Shown here one piece after another: positions 1 through 6,514 of a stretch of DNA of 8,907 bases (position 1 is its first letter; each line of letters starts with the position of its first letter). Position numbers and translations under genes: made by a program. The stretch is from an uncultured Verrucomicrobiales bacterium (GTDB lineage: Bacteria > Verrucomicrobiota > Verrucomicrobiia > Verrucomicrobiales > Akkermansiaceae), in the NCBI GenBank assembly GCA_937952875.1, contig CALFDI010000252.1, forward strand, positions 1 to 8,907, in the 5' to 3' direction. A model generated the notes under the pieces. The model had not been told where the DNA came from. It made no database searches and saw nothing but the letters and a program-made list of their open reading frames with translations.

Positions 1-256
1 AGGCCATGAGATTTATAACAATCCAGGTAAACAAGATCTTACCTGCGACGTGAATTTCACAGATCTCATGCAGTGGGGAGAGCAGCTCGGCCTCGAGACA
101 ATTAGCTACCAGACGCAAACAGACTTCCTCACTCCGCATTCAAAAGGCAGCAGTGTAGACCACTACCTCCTACATCCTGATGGACCTGGATCGGCCTTCA
201 AAGTGCTCGTTCAAAGAAAAACGTCTTATCCCAATCAGACATCTGCGTCAAAATAA
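1..256 (+). CDS. MidA/NDUFAF7-family SAM-dependent methyltransferase, C-terminal fragment
   Basis: The reading frame is open from base 2 and ends with TAA at 254-256, so only about the last 84 residues are present and the start lies outside the window. The visible part begins GHEIYNNPGKQDLTCDVNFT, which resembles the conserved block of the COG1565/MidA family (a 'GxQDLTxxVxFT' stretch after the methyltransferase core). It is followed by a 'QTDFL' motif and a C-terminal 'GSAFKVLVQRK' strand typical of the family end. The eukaryotic homologue NDUFAF7 methylates an arginine of a complex I subunit; the bacterial substrate is generally unknown, so no gene symbol is given. The SAM-binding motifs would be upstream and cannot be checked. 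The GTG at base 50 is an internal codon, not a start, because the family match continues upstream of it. The gene converges on the next one across 24 bases with no clear terminator between them. Confidence 0.8.
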   Translation, partial: GHEIYNNPGKQDLTCDVNFTDLMQWGEQLGLETISYQTQTDFLTPHSKGSSVDHYLLHPDGPGSAFKVLVQRKTSYPNQTSASK

Positions 257-280
257 GCAGGGCGTTCAGTCTTCCTGGTA

Positions 281-2266
281 TTAAATCTCATTCGCCACTT
301 GGCGGAGAGATTGAGAGCGTTGAGGCATTTTGATAATGTCCTTCACGGGCTGATTATCTTGCCTGCAAAGAGCTCCGAGTCTTTTAAGAAATTCATCGTA
401 ATAGAGCACTTCAAAGCGACCATCCTCGTGCTCGACAATCGCGCTCAAGCTCTCGACCCAATCCCCACTATTCAAATAGTGAATATCACCAATACGTTTA
501 TCTGCAGCTGTGTGAATATGCCCACAAATAATACCGTCGCATTTACGTGCACGCGCTAACTTCTCTAACTGTTCCTCATAGCGATCTACGAAGGCTACAG
601 CACCCTTCACCTTACCCTTGAGCCGTTTACTAAACGAGAAGTATTCTTTCCCTCGCCATGCTCGATACTGATTATACACGCGATTAACTTTTAATAGAGA
701 ATCATAAGCAAAGGCCCCTACGTGAGCGATCCAGCGATGCTTCGTCGAGACACTATCAAATCCGTCACCATGCAGAACGAGATACTTTTTCCCATCAGGC
801 GTGCAGTGCGTATGCTCCTTAAGAATTTTCAAACGACCTAAATTCAGAGGCATCACCTTCTCTACAACTTCATCGTGATTACCACGAATATAGTAAACAT
901 CCGTCTTCTCCTTCTCCATCTTCTTAAGGATCGTGCGGATGACTCGAGTGTGACGCCCTTGCCACTTCGACCCACGCTTGAGAGCCCATCCATCGATGAT
1001 ATCACCATTGAGATACAGGGTATCACAGCGCGTGTGCTTCAGAAAGTCGACGACTTCTGCCCCCTTGCTCTCTGGAATCCCGAGATGAAGATCTGAGATA
1101 AAAACTGAGCGGAACTTAAGATGACCATCTTTCTTCCGACGGCTGGTATTATGCGTCACTCGCAGCTGAGAGACTTCTAACAAGATAGATTCAAAGCCCT
1201 CGATCACTTTACCCCAGCCAAGACCTTGGACAGACTTTACCGCGCGCTCGCGCAGGCTTGCGTAGCTGTGAAGATCGAGAGCAACGATTGCTAGCTTTAT
1301 GAACGTATCTTCATCACCTTTACTAGCCTTCAATCCATTATCGTCTTGGCGAACGTGCACCTTCGAGGCGGCATAATCGTAGCTCACAGTCGTGAGACCG
1401 CTCGCCAGCCCCTCGAGAAGAACATTTCCAAAGGTCTCACTCTCACTCGGGAAGACCATGACATCAGCTGAGGCGTAATGCCTAGCGAGAGCCTCGCCCC
1501 TCTGGACACCGGCAAAGTGCACCCATGGGTAACGAGCTTCTAGCTTTTCTCGGAGTGGGCCGTCACCCATGACGACACATTGAGCATCTGGAATTCTTTG
1601 GCGCATTTGCTCAAAACACCGAATAGCCAGATCAAAATTTTTCTCAGGCGAGACTCTTCCCACCATGATCGCGACTGGAGTTCCCGGTCGAGCACCCCAA
1701 GAAAGGCGGAGCGCTGCATCACGCTTAGCCGGAGAGAACAGTTCCGTGTCTACACCCCGCGTGAGGAGTTCGACATTTTGAAATGCATGGGACTTTAGCA
1801 TATTCAGCGCATCGACTGAGGGCGTGAGCGTGCGGTCTGCTAAACTATGGATGCTCCGTAGCCAGCTTAGCGCGGCATTTTGAAGCCCACCCATTCGATA
1901 CTGTTCCATGTATTCATGAAAGTTCGTATGAAACCCACAGACAGCTGGAATGCCTAAGCTGTTAGCAGCCTTCAGAGCAGAAAGCCCCATGGGACTTTCC
2001 GTAGCTACGTAAACCACGTCTGGACGCTTTTTCTTCCAGCGACTACGAAACTTCAGTGGACGCGGGAGCCCCACACGGACTTCTTTATATCCAGGTAAGC
2101 GGACTGAACGCACCTGTGTCTCATGACTAGATTCTCCAGACTCACCAGGGTGGATGACGTGCACAAGGTGCCCCCTCGCCCGCAGTCCATCCGTCAATCG
2201 ACCGAGAGTCATCGCAACTCCATTCACTTCAGGAGCAAATGTGTCAGTTATTAAATCTATTCTCAT
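281..2266 (-). CDS. Fused GT4 glycosyltransferase / PlcP-like metallophosphoesterase (661 aa)
   Basis: This is a two-domain protein. Residues 1 to about 368 form a GT-B glycosyltransferase of family 4: an N-terminal acceptor domain with the VNGVA loop (14-18), then a nucleotide-sugar domain with GRVSPEKN (203-210) and the E-x7-E motif (E277/E285). A short basic linker (about 371-384) leads to a calcineurin-like phosphoesterase at about 385-625. Its metal ligands all appear intact: D392/H394 (SDLHLG), D422 (GDIIDGW), N463/H464 (GNHD), H499 (LHGD) and H583/H585 (GHIHTA), followed by SGDWVES (600-606). LpxH has GNRD instead of GNHD, so the UDP-diacylglucosamine hydrolase label that such proteins often receive looks less likely. 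The closer fit is the PlcP type, which cleaves phospholipid head groups to leave diacylglycerol. Its usual partner Agt is a separate GT4 that glycosylates diacylglycerol. Inferred role: phospholipid-to-glycolipid conversion at the cytoplasmic membrane face. There are no obvious membrane spans. The start is ATG without a Shine-Dalgarno. Both domain assignments are firm; the substrate is not. Confidence 0.9.
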   Translation of the reverse strand: MRIDLITDTFAPEVNGVAMTLGRLTDGLRARGHLVHVIHPGESGESSHETQVRSVRLPGYKEVRVGLPRPLKFRSRWKKKRPDVVYVATESPMGLSALKAANSLGIPAVCGFHTNFHEYMEQYRMGGLQNAALSWLRSIHSLADRTLTPSVDALNMLKSHAFQNVELLTRGVDTELFSPAKRDAALRLSWGARPGTPVAIMVGRVSPEKNFDLAIRCFEQMRQRIPDAQCVVMGDGPLREKLEARYPWVHFAGVQRGEALARHYASADVMVFPSESETFGNVLLEGLASGLTTVSYDYAASKVHVRQDDNGLKASKGDEDTFIKLAIVALDLHSYASLRERAVKSVQGLGWGKVIEGFESILLEVSQLRVTHNTSRRKKDGHLKFRSVFISDLHLGIPESKGAEVVDFLKHTRCDTLYLNGDIIDGWALKRGSKWQGRHTRVIRTILKKMEKEKTDVYYIRGNHDEVVEKVMPLNLGRLKILKEHTHCTPDGKKYLVLHGDGFDSVSTKHRWIAHVGAFAYDSLLKVNRVYNQYRAWRGKEYFSFSKRLKGKVKGAVAFVDRYEEQLEKLARARKCDGIICGHIHTAADKRIGDIHYLNSGDWVESLSAIVEHEDGRFEVLYYDEFLKRLGALCRQDNQPVKDIIKMPQRSQSLRQVANEI

Positions 2267-2327
2267 AATACAGTTATGCGTTATTTAAATGATGTAATCT
2301 CATTGTGGTCATTTCTATAGCGAAACG

Positions 2328-2345
2328 CTGTGCCAGTCCTGTCAC
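2328..2345 (+). promoter_or_regulatory. Degenerate Pho-box-like direct repeat
   Basis: Two 7-mers with an 11-bp period, CTGTGCC and CTGTCAC, separated by AGTC. The second matches the enterobacterial PhoB half-site CTGTCAY fully, the first only in CTGT. The site lies in the 136-base divergent region, 62 bases upstream of the glycosyltransferase-phosphoesterase start and 57 bases before the LON-gene ATG. Its orientation points toward the LON gene. It is noted because PlcP-type enzymes are phosphate-starvation genes elsewhere. A chance match is quite possible. Confidence 0.2.
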
Positions 2346-2402
2346 ACACACGCAGAATCTTCATTGGCTTTTTCACCATGCTACGCCACTGTGCCCCTCA
2401 GC

Positions 2403-3011
2403 ATGAAAGGCGTAAATGTCCCAGAAATACTAGGATGCATGATTCTATCCGACTGCATCCTCTTCCCTCACGGGGCGATGCCTCTTAATATATTTGAACC
2501 ACGCTATCGTGAAATGTTGAGTGATGCTATCGAAGGTGACTGTGTCTTTGGCATCGTTAATGAATCAACTGATCCTAAAGGGAATCCTAGTCCGGCTAAC
2601 ATCGGCACGGTCGGGCTCGTCCGCGCTAGCAAGCAGAAAGAAGATGGAACATCACAACTCATTCTCCATGGATTCCTCAGAATGAAGGTCATCGAGTGGG
2701 TCAATGACCGCTCATACCCTCGTGCTCGCATTTCTCCGATCACCTTCGATCTCGAGTCTTCCGATACCGATCAACTCTCAGTCAAGGTCCAGAAATTACG
2801 CAAAATGATTATTCGAGCTCTTGAACACACGGATACCGAGATCAAGACACACATCATAGACATGCTGGACCAGGCAGACCATCCGCACATCTTCGCCGAT
2901 CTCGTTAGCCAACAGTTCGTGCAAGACCCCAAGACACGACAATTCCTACTGGAAACCAATGATGCTGGACGCCGGCTAGACATCCTCTCTCATCTACTAG
3001 GTGCTACGTAA
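2403..3011 (+). CDS. LON peptidase substrate-binding (N-terminal) domain protein
   Basis: A stand-alone LON N-terminal-domain protein of about 202 residues (Pfam PF02190 type). It has the recognition part of Lon but neither the ATPase nor the protease domain. Residues 14-38 carry the hallmark start of the fold: an 'ILSDCILFPHGAMPLNIFEPRY' type strand-loop with the signature FEPRY (31-35). Beta-rich sequence follows to about 118, including GTVGLVR (68-74) and LILHGFLRMKVIEW (86-99). The C-terminal half (about 124-200) is predicted helical, as in other single-domain members. The function of such proteins is not established; peptide or unfolded-protein binding is assumed from the domain. An in-frame TTG at 2364 would add 13 residues. 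I prefer the ATG at 2403 because the domain starts right after it and the added residues look non-conserved. Neither start has a Shine-Dalgarno. The gene is followed by an M16 peptidase 82 bases downstream in the same direction, so a proteostasis pairing is possible. Confidence 0.85.
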   Translation: MKGVNVPEILGCMILSDCILFPHGAMPLNIFEPRYREMLSDAIEGDCVFGIVNESTDPKGNPSPANIGTVGLVRASKQKEDGTSQLILHGFLRMKVIEWVNDRSYPRARISPITFDLESSDTDQLSVKVQKLRKMIIRALEHTDTEIKTHIIDMLDQADHPHIFADLVSQQFVQDPKTRQFLLETNDAGRRLDILSHLLGAT

Positions 3012-3070
3012 CACGAAGAAACACTTAAAATGGGGAGTCTTGAGCGAAAAGTAAGCGTTGAGATTTTCTA

Positions 3071-3093
3071 GCTGCAGCAGTAGATCCTGCAGC
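3071..3093 (+). promoter_or_regulatory. Perfect 7-bp inverted repeat abutting the M16 peptidase start
   Basis: GCTGCAG (3071-3077) and CTGCAGC (3087-3093) are exact reverse complements around a 9-base loop. The right arm ends at the base before ATG 3094. In RNA this hairpin would occupy the position of a ribosome-binding site and could hinder initiation. In DNA it could be an operator. A TTGAGA at 3058-3063 lies 17 bases before TAGATC (3081-3086), a weak promoter match that would place the transcript start near the ATG itself. If translation started at the in-frame TTG 3058, the repeat would be coding. Confidence 0.4.
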
Positions 3094-4341
3094 ATGGCAT
3101 CTGAACTCTCTCCATTATCGAATGGGTGGCGTCTTGCGACGACGACACTTCCGCATGCGCGGAGCGTATCAATCGGATTCTATCTACAAGTGGGAAGTCG
3201 GCACGAACAGCTCGCCGAGTGCGGTGCTGCGCACTTTCTAGAACATATGCTATTCAAGGGCACGGAGAAGCGAGATGCGAAGGCTATCGTCTGGGACGTC
3301 GAGTCACACGGAGGCAGCATCAACGCCTTCACGACAGATGATCATACATGCTACGATGCGAGCGGACCATCTGAGATACTCCCCATACTGGCGGATGTCC
3401 TAGCGGATATCGTCTGGCACTCGACCCTACCTGAGCATGAGATCGAGCGTGAACGGCAGGTCATTTTAGAAGAGATCATCATGTATCAGGAGAATCCTAG
3501 TGAGCACGTGGATGACCTCTCCTGTCGCGTATTATGGGCACCGCATCCACTTGGCCGCCCCATCACCGGGACTCCAGAAAGCCTCGAGCAAATAGGTCGA
3601 GCTGAGCTGATGGACTTCTACCACCGCCACTATCATCACGGCAGTCACATCATCTCTGTCGCTGGACCTCAGTCACATGAGGAAATTCGCTCCATCATCG
3701 AGCCACTCTTAGTGGAAAACCACGGACCACCACAAAATCCCTCTCCGCGCTTTGATCGGCACCTCATTAGTCAGCCGAAAGATGAAATCGAGACGCGTGA
3801 CATCGAGCAAACACACCTGAACATTTCCTGGCACTGCGGTGGTCACACCGAGCCGAATCGGCGAGCACGTCAGGTCCTAAGCACTCTGATGGGAGAGACG
3901 ATGAGCTCGCGCCTTTTCCAAAGTTTACGAGAACAAAGCGGTCTCTGCTACCACATCGAGACATCGACTGAGAGCTACCATGACACTGGCTCCTTTAGCA
4001 TCTCTGCGGGACTGGACAGCCAGCGCCTGCCTGAAGCCCTCGTTATGTTACGCGACGAAATCGATAAAATCCTCGCAACGCCACCAAGCGAAGAAGAAGT
4101 CTCTCAGGCTAAGCGCTATATGATCGGCCAAAGCCAGATCAGCTTCGAAACAACTGGAGCATGGATGGGCTGGTGTGCGGATAATCTTCTTGTTCACGGA
4201 GAATTGAGGGATCCTAAGAGCATCCGCCAGGAATGGGAGCTTGTGAGCGCTGCCGATGTCCACACTGCAGCTCGTGAACTCTTTCAAAGCCCTCGCGCCT
4301 TGGCCGCTATAACAGCGCTCCCTGACGTCCTTCTTTTCTAA
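3094..4341 (+). CDS. M16 family zinc metallopeptidase (processing-peptidase-like)
   Basis: A single-unit M16B-type peptidase of 415 residues, matching the usual length of mitochondrial-processing-peptidase-like bacterial members. The inverted zinc site HFLEH is at residues 47-51, with H47 and H51 as ligands and E50 as catalytic base. The third ligand is E127 in the ILEEI block, at the expected 75-residue spacing. The inactive-repeat C-terminal half carries the conserved Arg/Tyr pair, R279 and Y286, in a LRE-x-SGLCY context. The active-site half and the R/Y half are both present, so the protein could be active alone as a homodimer. No signal peptide is visible, which suggests a cytoplasmic location. 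The natural substrate is unknown. Start choice: ATG at 3094. The upstream in-frame TTG (3058) adds a Ser/Arg/Cys-rich stretch (RFSSCSSRSCS) with no family likeness. No Shine-Dalgarno is visible. The gene probably shares direction and perhaps transcript with the LON-domain gene upstream, and it ends 254 bases before mreB. Confidence 0.92.
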   Translation: MASELSPLSNGWRLATTTLPHARSVSIGFYLQVGSRHEQLAECGAAHFLEHMLFKGTEKRDAKAIVWDVESHGGSINAFTTDDHTCYDASGPSEILPILADVLADIVWHSTLPEHEIERERQVILEEIIMYQENPSEHVDDLSCRVLWAPHPLGRPITGTPESLEQIGRAELMDFYHRHYHHGSHIISVAGPQSHEEIRSIIEPLLVENHGPPQNPSPRFDRHLISQPKDEIETRDIEQTHLNISWHCGGHTEPNRRARQVLSTLMGETMSSRLFQSLREQSGLCYHIETSTESYHDTGSFSISAGLDSQRLPEALVMLRDEIDKILATPPSEEEVSQAKRYMIGQSQISFETTGAWMGWCADNLLVHGELRDPKSIRQEWELVSAADVHTAARELFQSPRALAAITALPDVLLF

Positions 4342-4419
4342 CGAAATATAGACTTTTGAGACTGAGTTAGAAAGACCTCATGGAACATGACTCAGAGCGC
4401 CGTGGAACAGCATTACTGC

Positions 4420-4447
4420 TTGACCGGTCCATGCAGACATCCATAGT
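4420..4447 (+). promoter_or_regulatory. Candidate sigma70 promoter for mreB
   Basis: TTGACC (4420-4425, five of six matches to the -35 consensus) and CATAGT (4442-4447, four of six to the -10) are separated by 16 bases. The predicted start of transcription is near 4453-4456, just ahead of the structured segment that begins at 4461. Matches of this quality occur by chance, but the placement relative to the leader structure is coherent. Confidence 0.45.
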
Positions 4448-4460
4448 CGCGGCCAAGACT

Positions 4461-4543
4461 TTCAGAGCCTCATTTTGGTGTATTTAGCACCTACTGAGAT
4501 CATCTTCTGCGGAAGAAATCTTAGTGATCTTTTAGGCTCTGAA
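4461..4543 (+). ncRNA. Candidate structured mreB leader RNA (three-way junction)
   Basis: Closing helix P1 is a perfect 10-bp pairing of TTCAGAGCCT (4461-4470) with AGGCTCTGAA (4534-4543). Inside it are two hairpins. P2 pairs GGTG 4477-4480 with CACC 4488-4491. P3 pairs ACTGAGAT 4493-4500 with ATCTTAGT 4518-4525 (one G-U). After a small 2x1 internal loop P3 continues as TCTTC 4503-4507 with GAAGA 4512-4516. P3 is capped by C(UGCG)G, a UNCG-class tetraloop, which exists only on the plus strand and so supports RNA on this strand. Linkers are 6, 1 and 8 bases. The segment lies 52 bases before the mreB ATG and directly after the candidate promoter. I do not recognise a known riboswitch or ribosomal-protein leader. 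No T-run follows, so it is not a simple terminator of the peptidase gene. Function is unknown; control of mreB expression is inferred from position. Confidence 0.55.
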
Positions 4544-4550
4544 GTGATTA

Positions 4551-4591
4551 CCCTTTCCACATTTCATTCCCCTTTTCTGCTCTTAATTTTC
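4551..4591 (+). promoter_or_regulatory. Pyrimidine-rich tract before mreB start
   Basis: Thirty-five of 41 bases are C or T, and no Shine-Dalgarno precedes the ATG at 4596. The tract is likely a single-stranded segment between the leader structure and the start codon. It could serve as a ribosomal protein S1 contact in place of a Shine-Dalgarno; this is inference. Confidence 0.35.
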
Positions 4592-4595
4592 AAAC

Positions 4596-5618
4596 ATGTT
4601 TGGATCACTTTTTGGACTCCTTAACAATGACATCGGTATCGATCTCGGCACCGCCAACACTCTCGTCTACGTCAAGGATCAAGGCATCGTTCTCCGCGAA
4701 CCTTCTGTGGTAGCCGTCAAGGCTGGCACGAACGAGGTGCTCGCAGTCGGCGACGATGCAAAACGTATGCTCGGCCGGACACCCGGCAATATCATCGCTA
4801 TTCGCCCGCTACGCGACGGCGTCATCGCTGACTTCGAGGTCACAGAGGCGATGCTTCGCCACTTCATCCGCAAGGTCAATAACCGGAAAAAGGCTCGTCC
4901 ACGTGTCGTCATAGCCATCCCATCCGGCATCACAGAAGTGGAACGCCGTGCTGTTAAAGAGTCAGCGGAACAGGCGGGCGCACGCGAAGTTTTTCTCATC
5001 GAAGAGCCTATGGCTGCCGCGATCGGCGTCGGCCTCCCCGTGCAAGACGCCTCTGGTAACATGATCGTTGATATCGGCGGTGGCACGACTGAAGTGGCTC
5101 TCATTTCCCTCTCAGGAATCGTCTATTCCCGCTCCGTCCGCACAGCAGGCGATGAACTGGATGAAGCCATCGTGCAATACATGAAGCGTGGGTATAATCT
5201 CATGATCGGTGAGCGCACAGCGGAAGAGATCAAGATTCGACTCGGCTCGGCAGCCCCCCTGCCTAAGGAGACGAACATGGAAGTCAAAGGTCGCGACCTC
5301 GTTGCCGGCCTACCGAAGACGATCACGATCACTTCTCAAGAGATCCGTGATGCCATGGCTGATCCGCTTTCTACCATCGTCGATGCCGTGCGGACTACGC
5401 TAGAGCGCTGTCCACCGGAACTCGCCGCAGACCTAGTCGACCGCGGACTCGTTCTCGCAGGTGGAGGCGCTCTACTCCGAGGACTTGATAAGCTGCTACG
5501 CGAAGAAACAGGTCTTCCTGTGCACATAGCAGAAGATCCGCTCAGCGCGGTAGGAGAAGGCACTGGTAAGGCCTTGCAAGAGATTGCCTTCCTTCGTCGT
5601 ATTACTAACACAGATTGA
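4596..5618 (+). CDS. mreB: Rod shape-determining protein MreB
   Basis: Bacterial actin homologue of 340 residues, the normal family length. It polymerises on the inner face of the cytoplasmic membrane and steers the elongasome that inserts lateral peptidoglycan. The nucleotide-binding elements are all visible: phosphate-1 GIDLGTANT (14-22), the connect-1 region around [13 protein letters not shown] (108-120) and phosphate-2 [11 protein letters not shown] (159-169). EEPMAAAIG (136-144) precedes phosphate-2, and the adenosine motif [12 protein letters not shown] (287-298) closes the fold. The first nine residues, MFGSLFGLL, are hydrophobic and fit the N-terminal membrane-binding helix known from Gram-negative MreB. 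The ATG is chosen because it gives exactly this N-terminus. The gene has its own promoter candidate, a structured leader and no Shine-Dalgarno. It is followed by a terminator-like hairpin that begins just before the stop codon, and 69 bases later by mreC. Confidence 0.98.
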   Translation: MFGSLFGLLNNDIGIDLGTANTLVYVKDQGIVLREPSVVAVKAGTNEVLAVGDDAKRMLGRTPGNIIAIRPLRDGVIADFEVTEAMLRHFIRKVNNRKKARPRVVIAIPSGITEVERRAVKESAEQAGAREVFLIEEPMAAAIGVGLPVQDASGNMIVDIGGGTTEVALISLSGIVYSRSVRTAGDELDEAIVQYMKRGYNLMIGERTAEEIKIRLGSAAPLPKETNMEVKGRDLVAGLPKTITITSQEIRDAMADPLSTIVDAVRTTLERCPPELAADLVDRGLVLAGGGALLRGLDKLLREETGLPVHIAEDPLSAVGEGTGKALQEIAFLRRITNTD

Positions 5619-5644
5619 TTTTTTAGAAATAATCTGTCTTTTTT
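5610..5644 (+). terminator. Terminator-like hairpin (attenuator) at the mreB stop
   Basis: ACAGATT (5610-5616) pairs with AATCTGT (5631-5637). The helix continues as ATTT 5618-5621 with AAAT 5627-5630, with a bulged G at 5617, giving 11 pairs and a TTTAG loop. It is followed by C and six T's (5639-5644). The stem includes the first base of the TGA stop codon. The stem is A/T-rich, so termination would probably be partial. That would let some transcription pass into mreC while enriching mreB message. Confidence 0.5.
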
Positions 5645-5646
5645 CT

Positions 5647-5668
5647 GTCCCTATCGCCGCATAGGGAC
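5647..5668 (+). promoter_or_regulatory. Strong stem-loop between mreB and mreC
   Basis: GTCCCTAT (5647-5654) and ATAGGGAC (5661-5668) form a perfect 8-bp stem with a CGCCGC loop. It lies directly after the T-run of the preceding hairpin and six bases before the mreC Shine-Dalgarno. What follows is GTTTAT, too short a T-run for a classical terminator. It could be a second attenuator element, a 3'-end stabiliser of a monocistronic mreB message, or a protector of the mreC 5' end after processing. Confidence 0.55.
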
Positions 5669-5674
5669 GTTTAT

Positions 5675-5681
5675 AAAGGTG
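5675..5681 (+). promoter_or_regulatory. mreC ribosome-binding site
   Basis: AAAGGTG ends six bases before the mreC ATG at 5688, a usable Shine-Dalgarno at good spacing. It is the only clear one among the genes in this window, which also fixes the mreC start. Confidence 0.6.
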
Positions 5682-5687
5682 TAGGTT

Positions 5688-6497
5688 ATGAAGCCGCTGA
5701 CTCTTATTGCACTTTTGCTGTTCATCGCAGGGACAGCCTTTGCACTCACGCGTAGTGAGAGCACGGTGCGGAGTATCCAGCATAGCTACTACAAATTAAT
5801 AGGTCCTGCTTTAAAAAGTGGCACATCTTTAGCCAATACAGCCAATGCTCTGACTCGAGAATTCGATCACTCCGAAGAGTTAGAGCTAAAGCTAGAAGCC
5901 GCTGAAGCTGAGCGTGATAGCCTCCGCATTATCGCCATCCGTGTGCGTGAATTAGAGGCAGAAAATAATCAGCTCAGAAGTGTGCTCGATTTCCAAAAGC
6001 AGACACCATTCAATGTCACCGCCACCCGAGTCATCCGGAGAAATCCGTCTACTTGGTGGCAAAAAATCATCATAGATAGAGGCCGTGAGTCAGACATTAC
6101 GCTCAATGCCCCTGTCCTAAATGCGGCAGGACTGGTCGGGAAGGTTGAAAGTCCCGAATCAGGCCTGTCACCCGTCATTTTGCTCACCGATGAGAAGTGT
6201 CAAGTCGCCGCTAAGGTCGAAGGCACTCACGAAGTCGGAATCCTGAGCGGTCGCCGCGGACAGCTGGATGCGAATCCACTGCTCAGCTTGCGCTTCCTTT
6301 CGAAAGACGCCCCTGTGAGATCCGGTATGCGGGTCTTCAGCTCAGGGGATGGAGGACTATTCCCCCCGAATATCCTCTTGGGCACGGTCGAATCCGTGAT
6401 CCCTGGCGCTTCCGAATCAGAAGCACTTGTGCGGCCTTCGGTCGACTTCGAGAACCTCGATGTGGTTTTCGTCGTGACTGGAACGAAACCCGAATAA
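5688..6497 (+). CDS. mreC: Rod shape-determining protein MreC
   Basis: Elongasome scaffold of 269 residues. It is anchored in the inner membrane and extends into the periplasm, where it binds and activates PBP2. Residues 4-20 (LTLIALLLFIAGTAFAL) form the single N-terminal membrane segment, with only three residues before it. Residues about 60-103, rich in E, L and R (EELELKLEAAEAERDSL), form the coiled coil that mediates dimerisation. The two beta-domains follow from about 107. They carry recognisable family marks: RNPSTWWQKIIIDRG (118-132), GLVGKV (148-153), LLTDEKCQVAAKV (165-177) and SSGDGGLFPPNILLGTV (218-234), then the closing DFENLDVVFVV block (253-263). The ATG is supported by AAAGGTG upstream. 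The stop is 17 bases before the mreD start. The gene is downstream of two hairpins that may lower its expression relative to mreB. Confidence 0.95.
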   Translation: MKPLTLIALLLFIAGTAFALTRSESTVRSIQHSYYKLIGPALKSGTSLANTANALTREFDHSEELELKLEAAEAERDSLRIIAIRVRELEAENNQLRSVLDFQKQTPFNVTATRVIRRNPSTWWQKIIIDRGRESDITLNAPVLNAAGLVGKVESPESGLSPVILLTDEKCQVAAKVEGTHEVGILSGRRGQLDANPLLSLRFLSKDAPVRSGMRVFSSGDGGLFPPNILLGTVESVIPGASESEALVRPSVDFENLDVVFVVTGTKPE

Positions 6498-6498
6498 G

Positions 6499-6514
6499 TC
6501 CCCTTCTCTCCTCC
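6499..6514 (+). promoter_or_regulatory. Polypyrimidine tract before mreD start
   Basis: Sixteen uninterrupted C/T bases fill all but the first base of the gap between the mreC stop and the mreD GTG. There is no Shine-Dalgarno, so translation may depend on coupling to mreC or on S1-type contacts (inference). Confidence 0.35.

Noticed and set aside
50..256. A separate small gene starting at GTG 50
   Set aside because: The same frame is open to the left edge and the upstream residues match the MidA-family block, so it is the tail of a longer gene.
257..280. Bidirectional terminator between the convergent genes
   Set aside because: The 24-base gap contains no inverted repeat or T-run that I can see.
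2283..2329. Palindrome ATTTAAAT (2283-2290) and the small AGCG-AAA-CGCT hairpin (2319-2329) as operators
   Set aside because: Both are too short to be distinguished from chance.
2364..2402. TTG start extending the LON-domain protein by 13 residues
   Set aside because: No ribosome-binding site, and the added residues precede the domain without family likeness; ATG 2403 fits better.
4362..4395. Inverted repeat CTGAGT / ACTCAG after the M16 gene as its terminator
   Set aside because: Only six pairs with a 22-base loop, and no T-run follows.
4679..5104. 141-codon minus-strand open frame
   Set aside because: It lies wholly inside mreB on the opposite strand, with an Arg/Ser-rich composition typical of antisense shadow frames.
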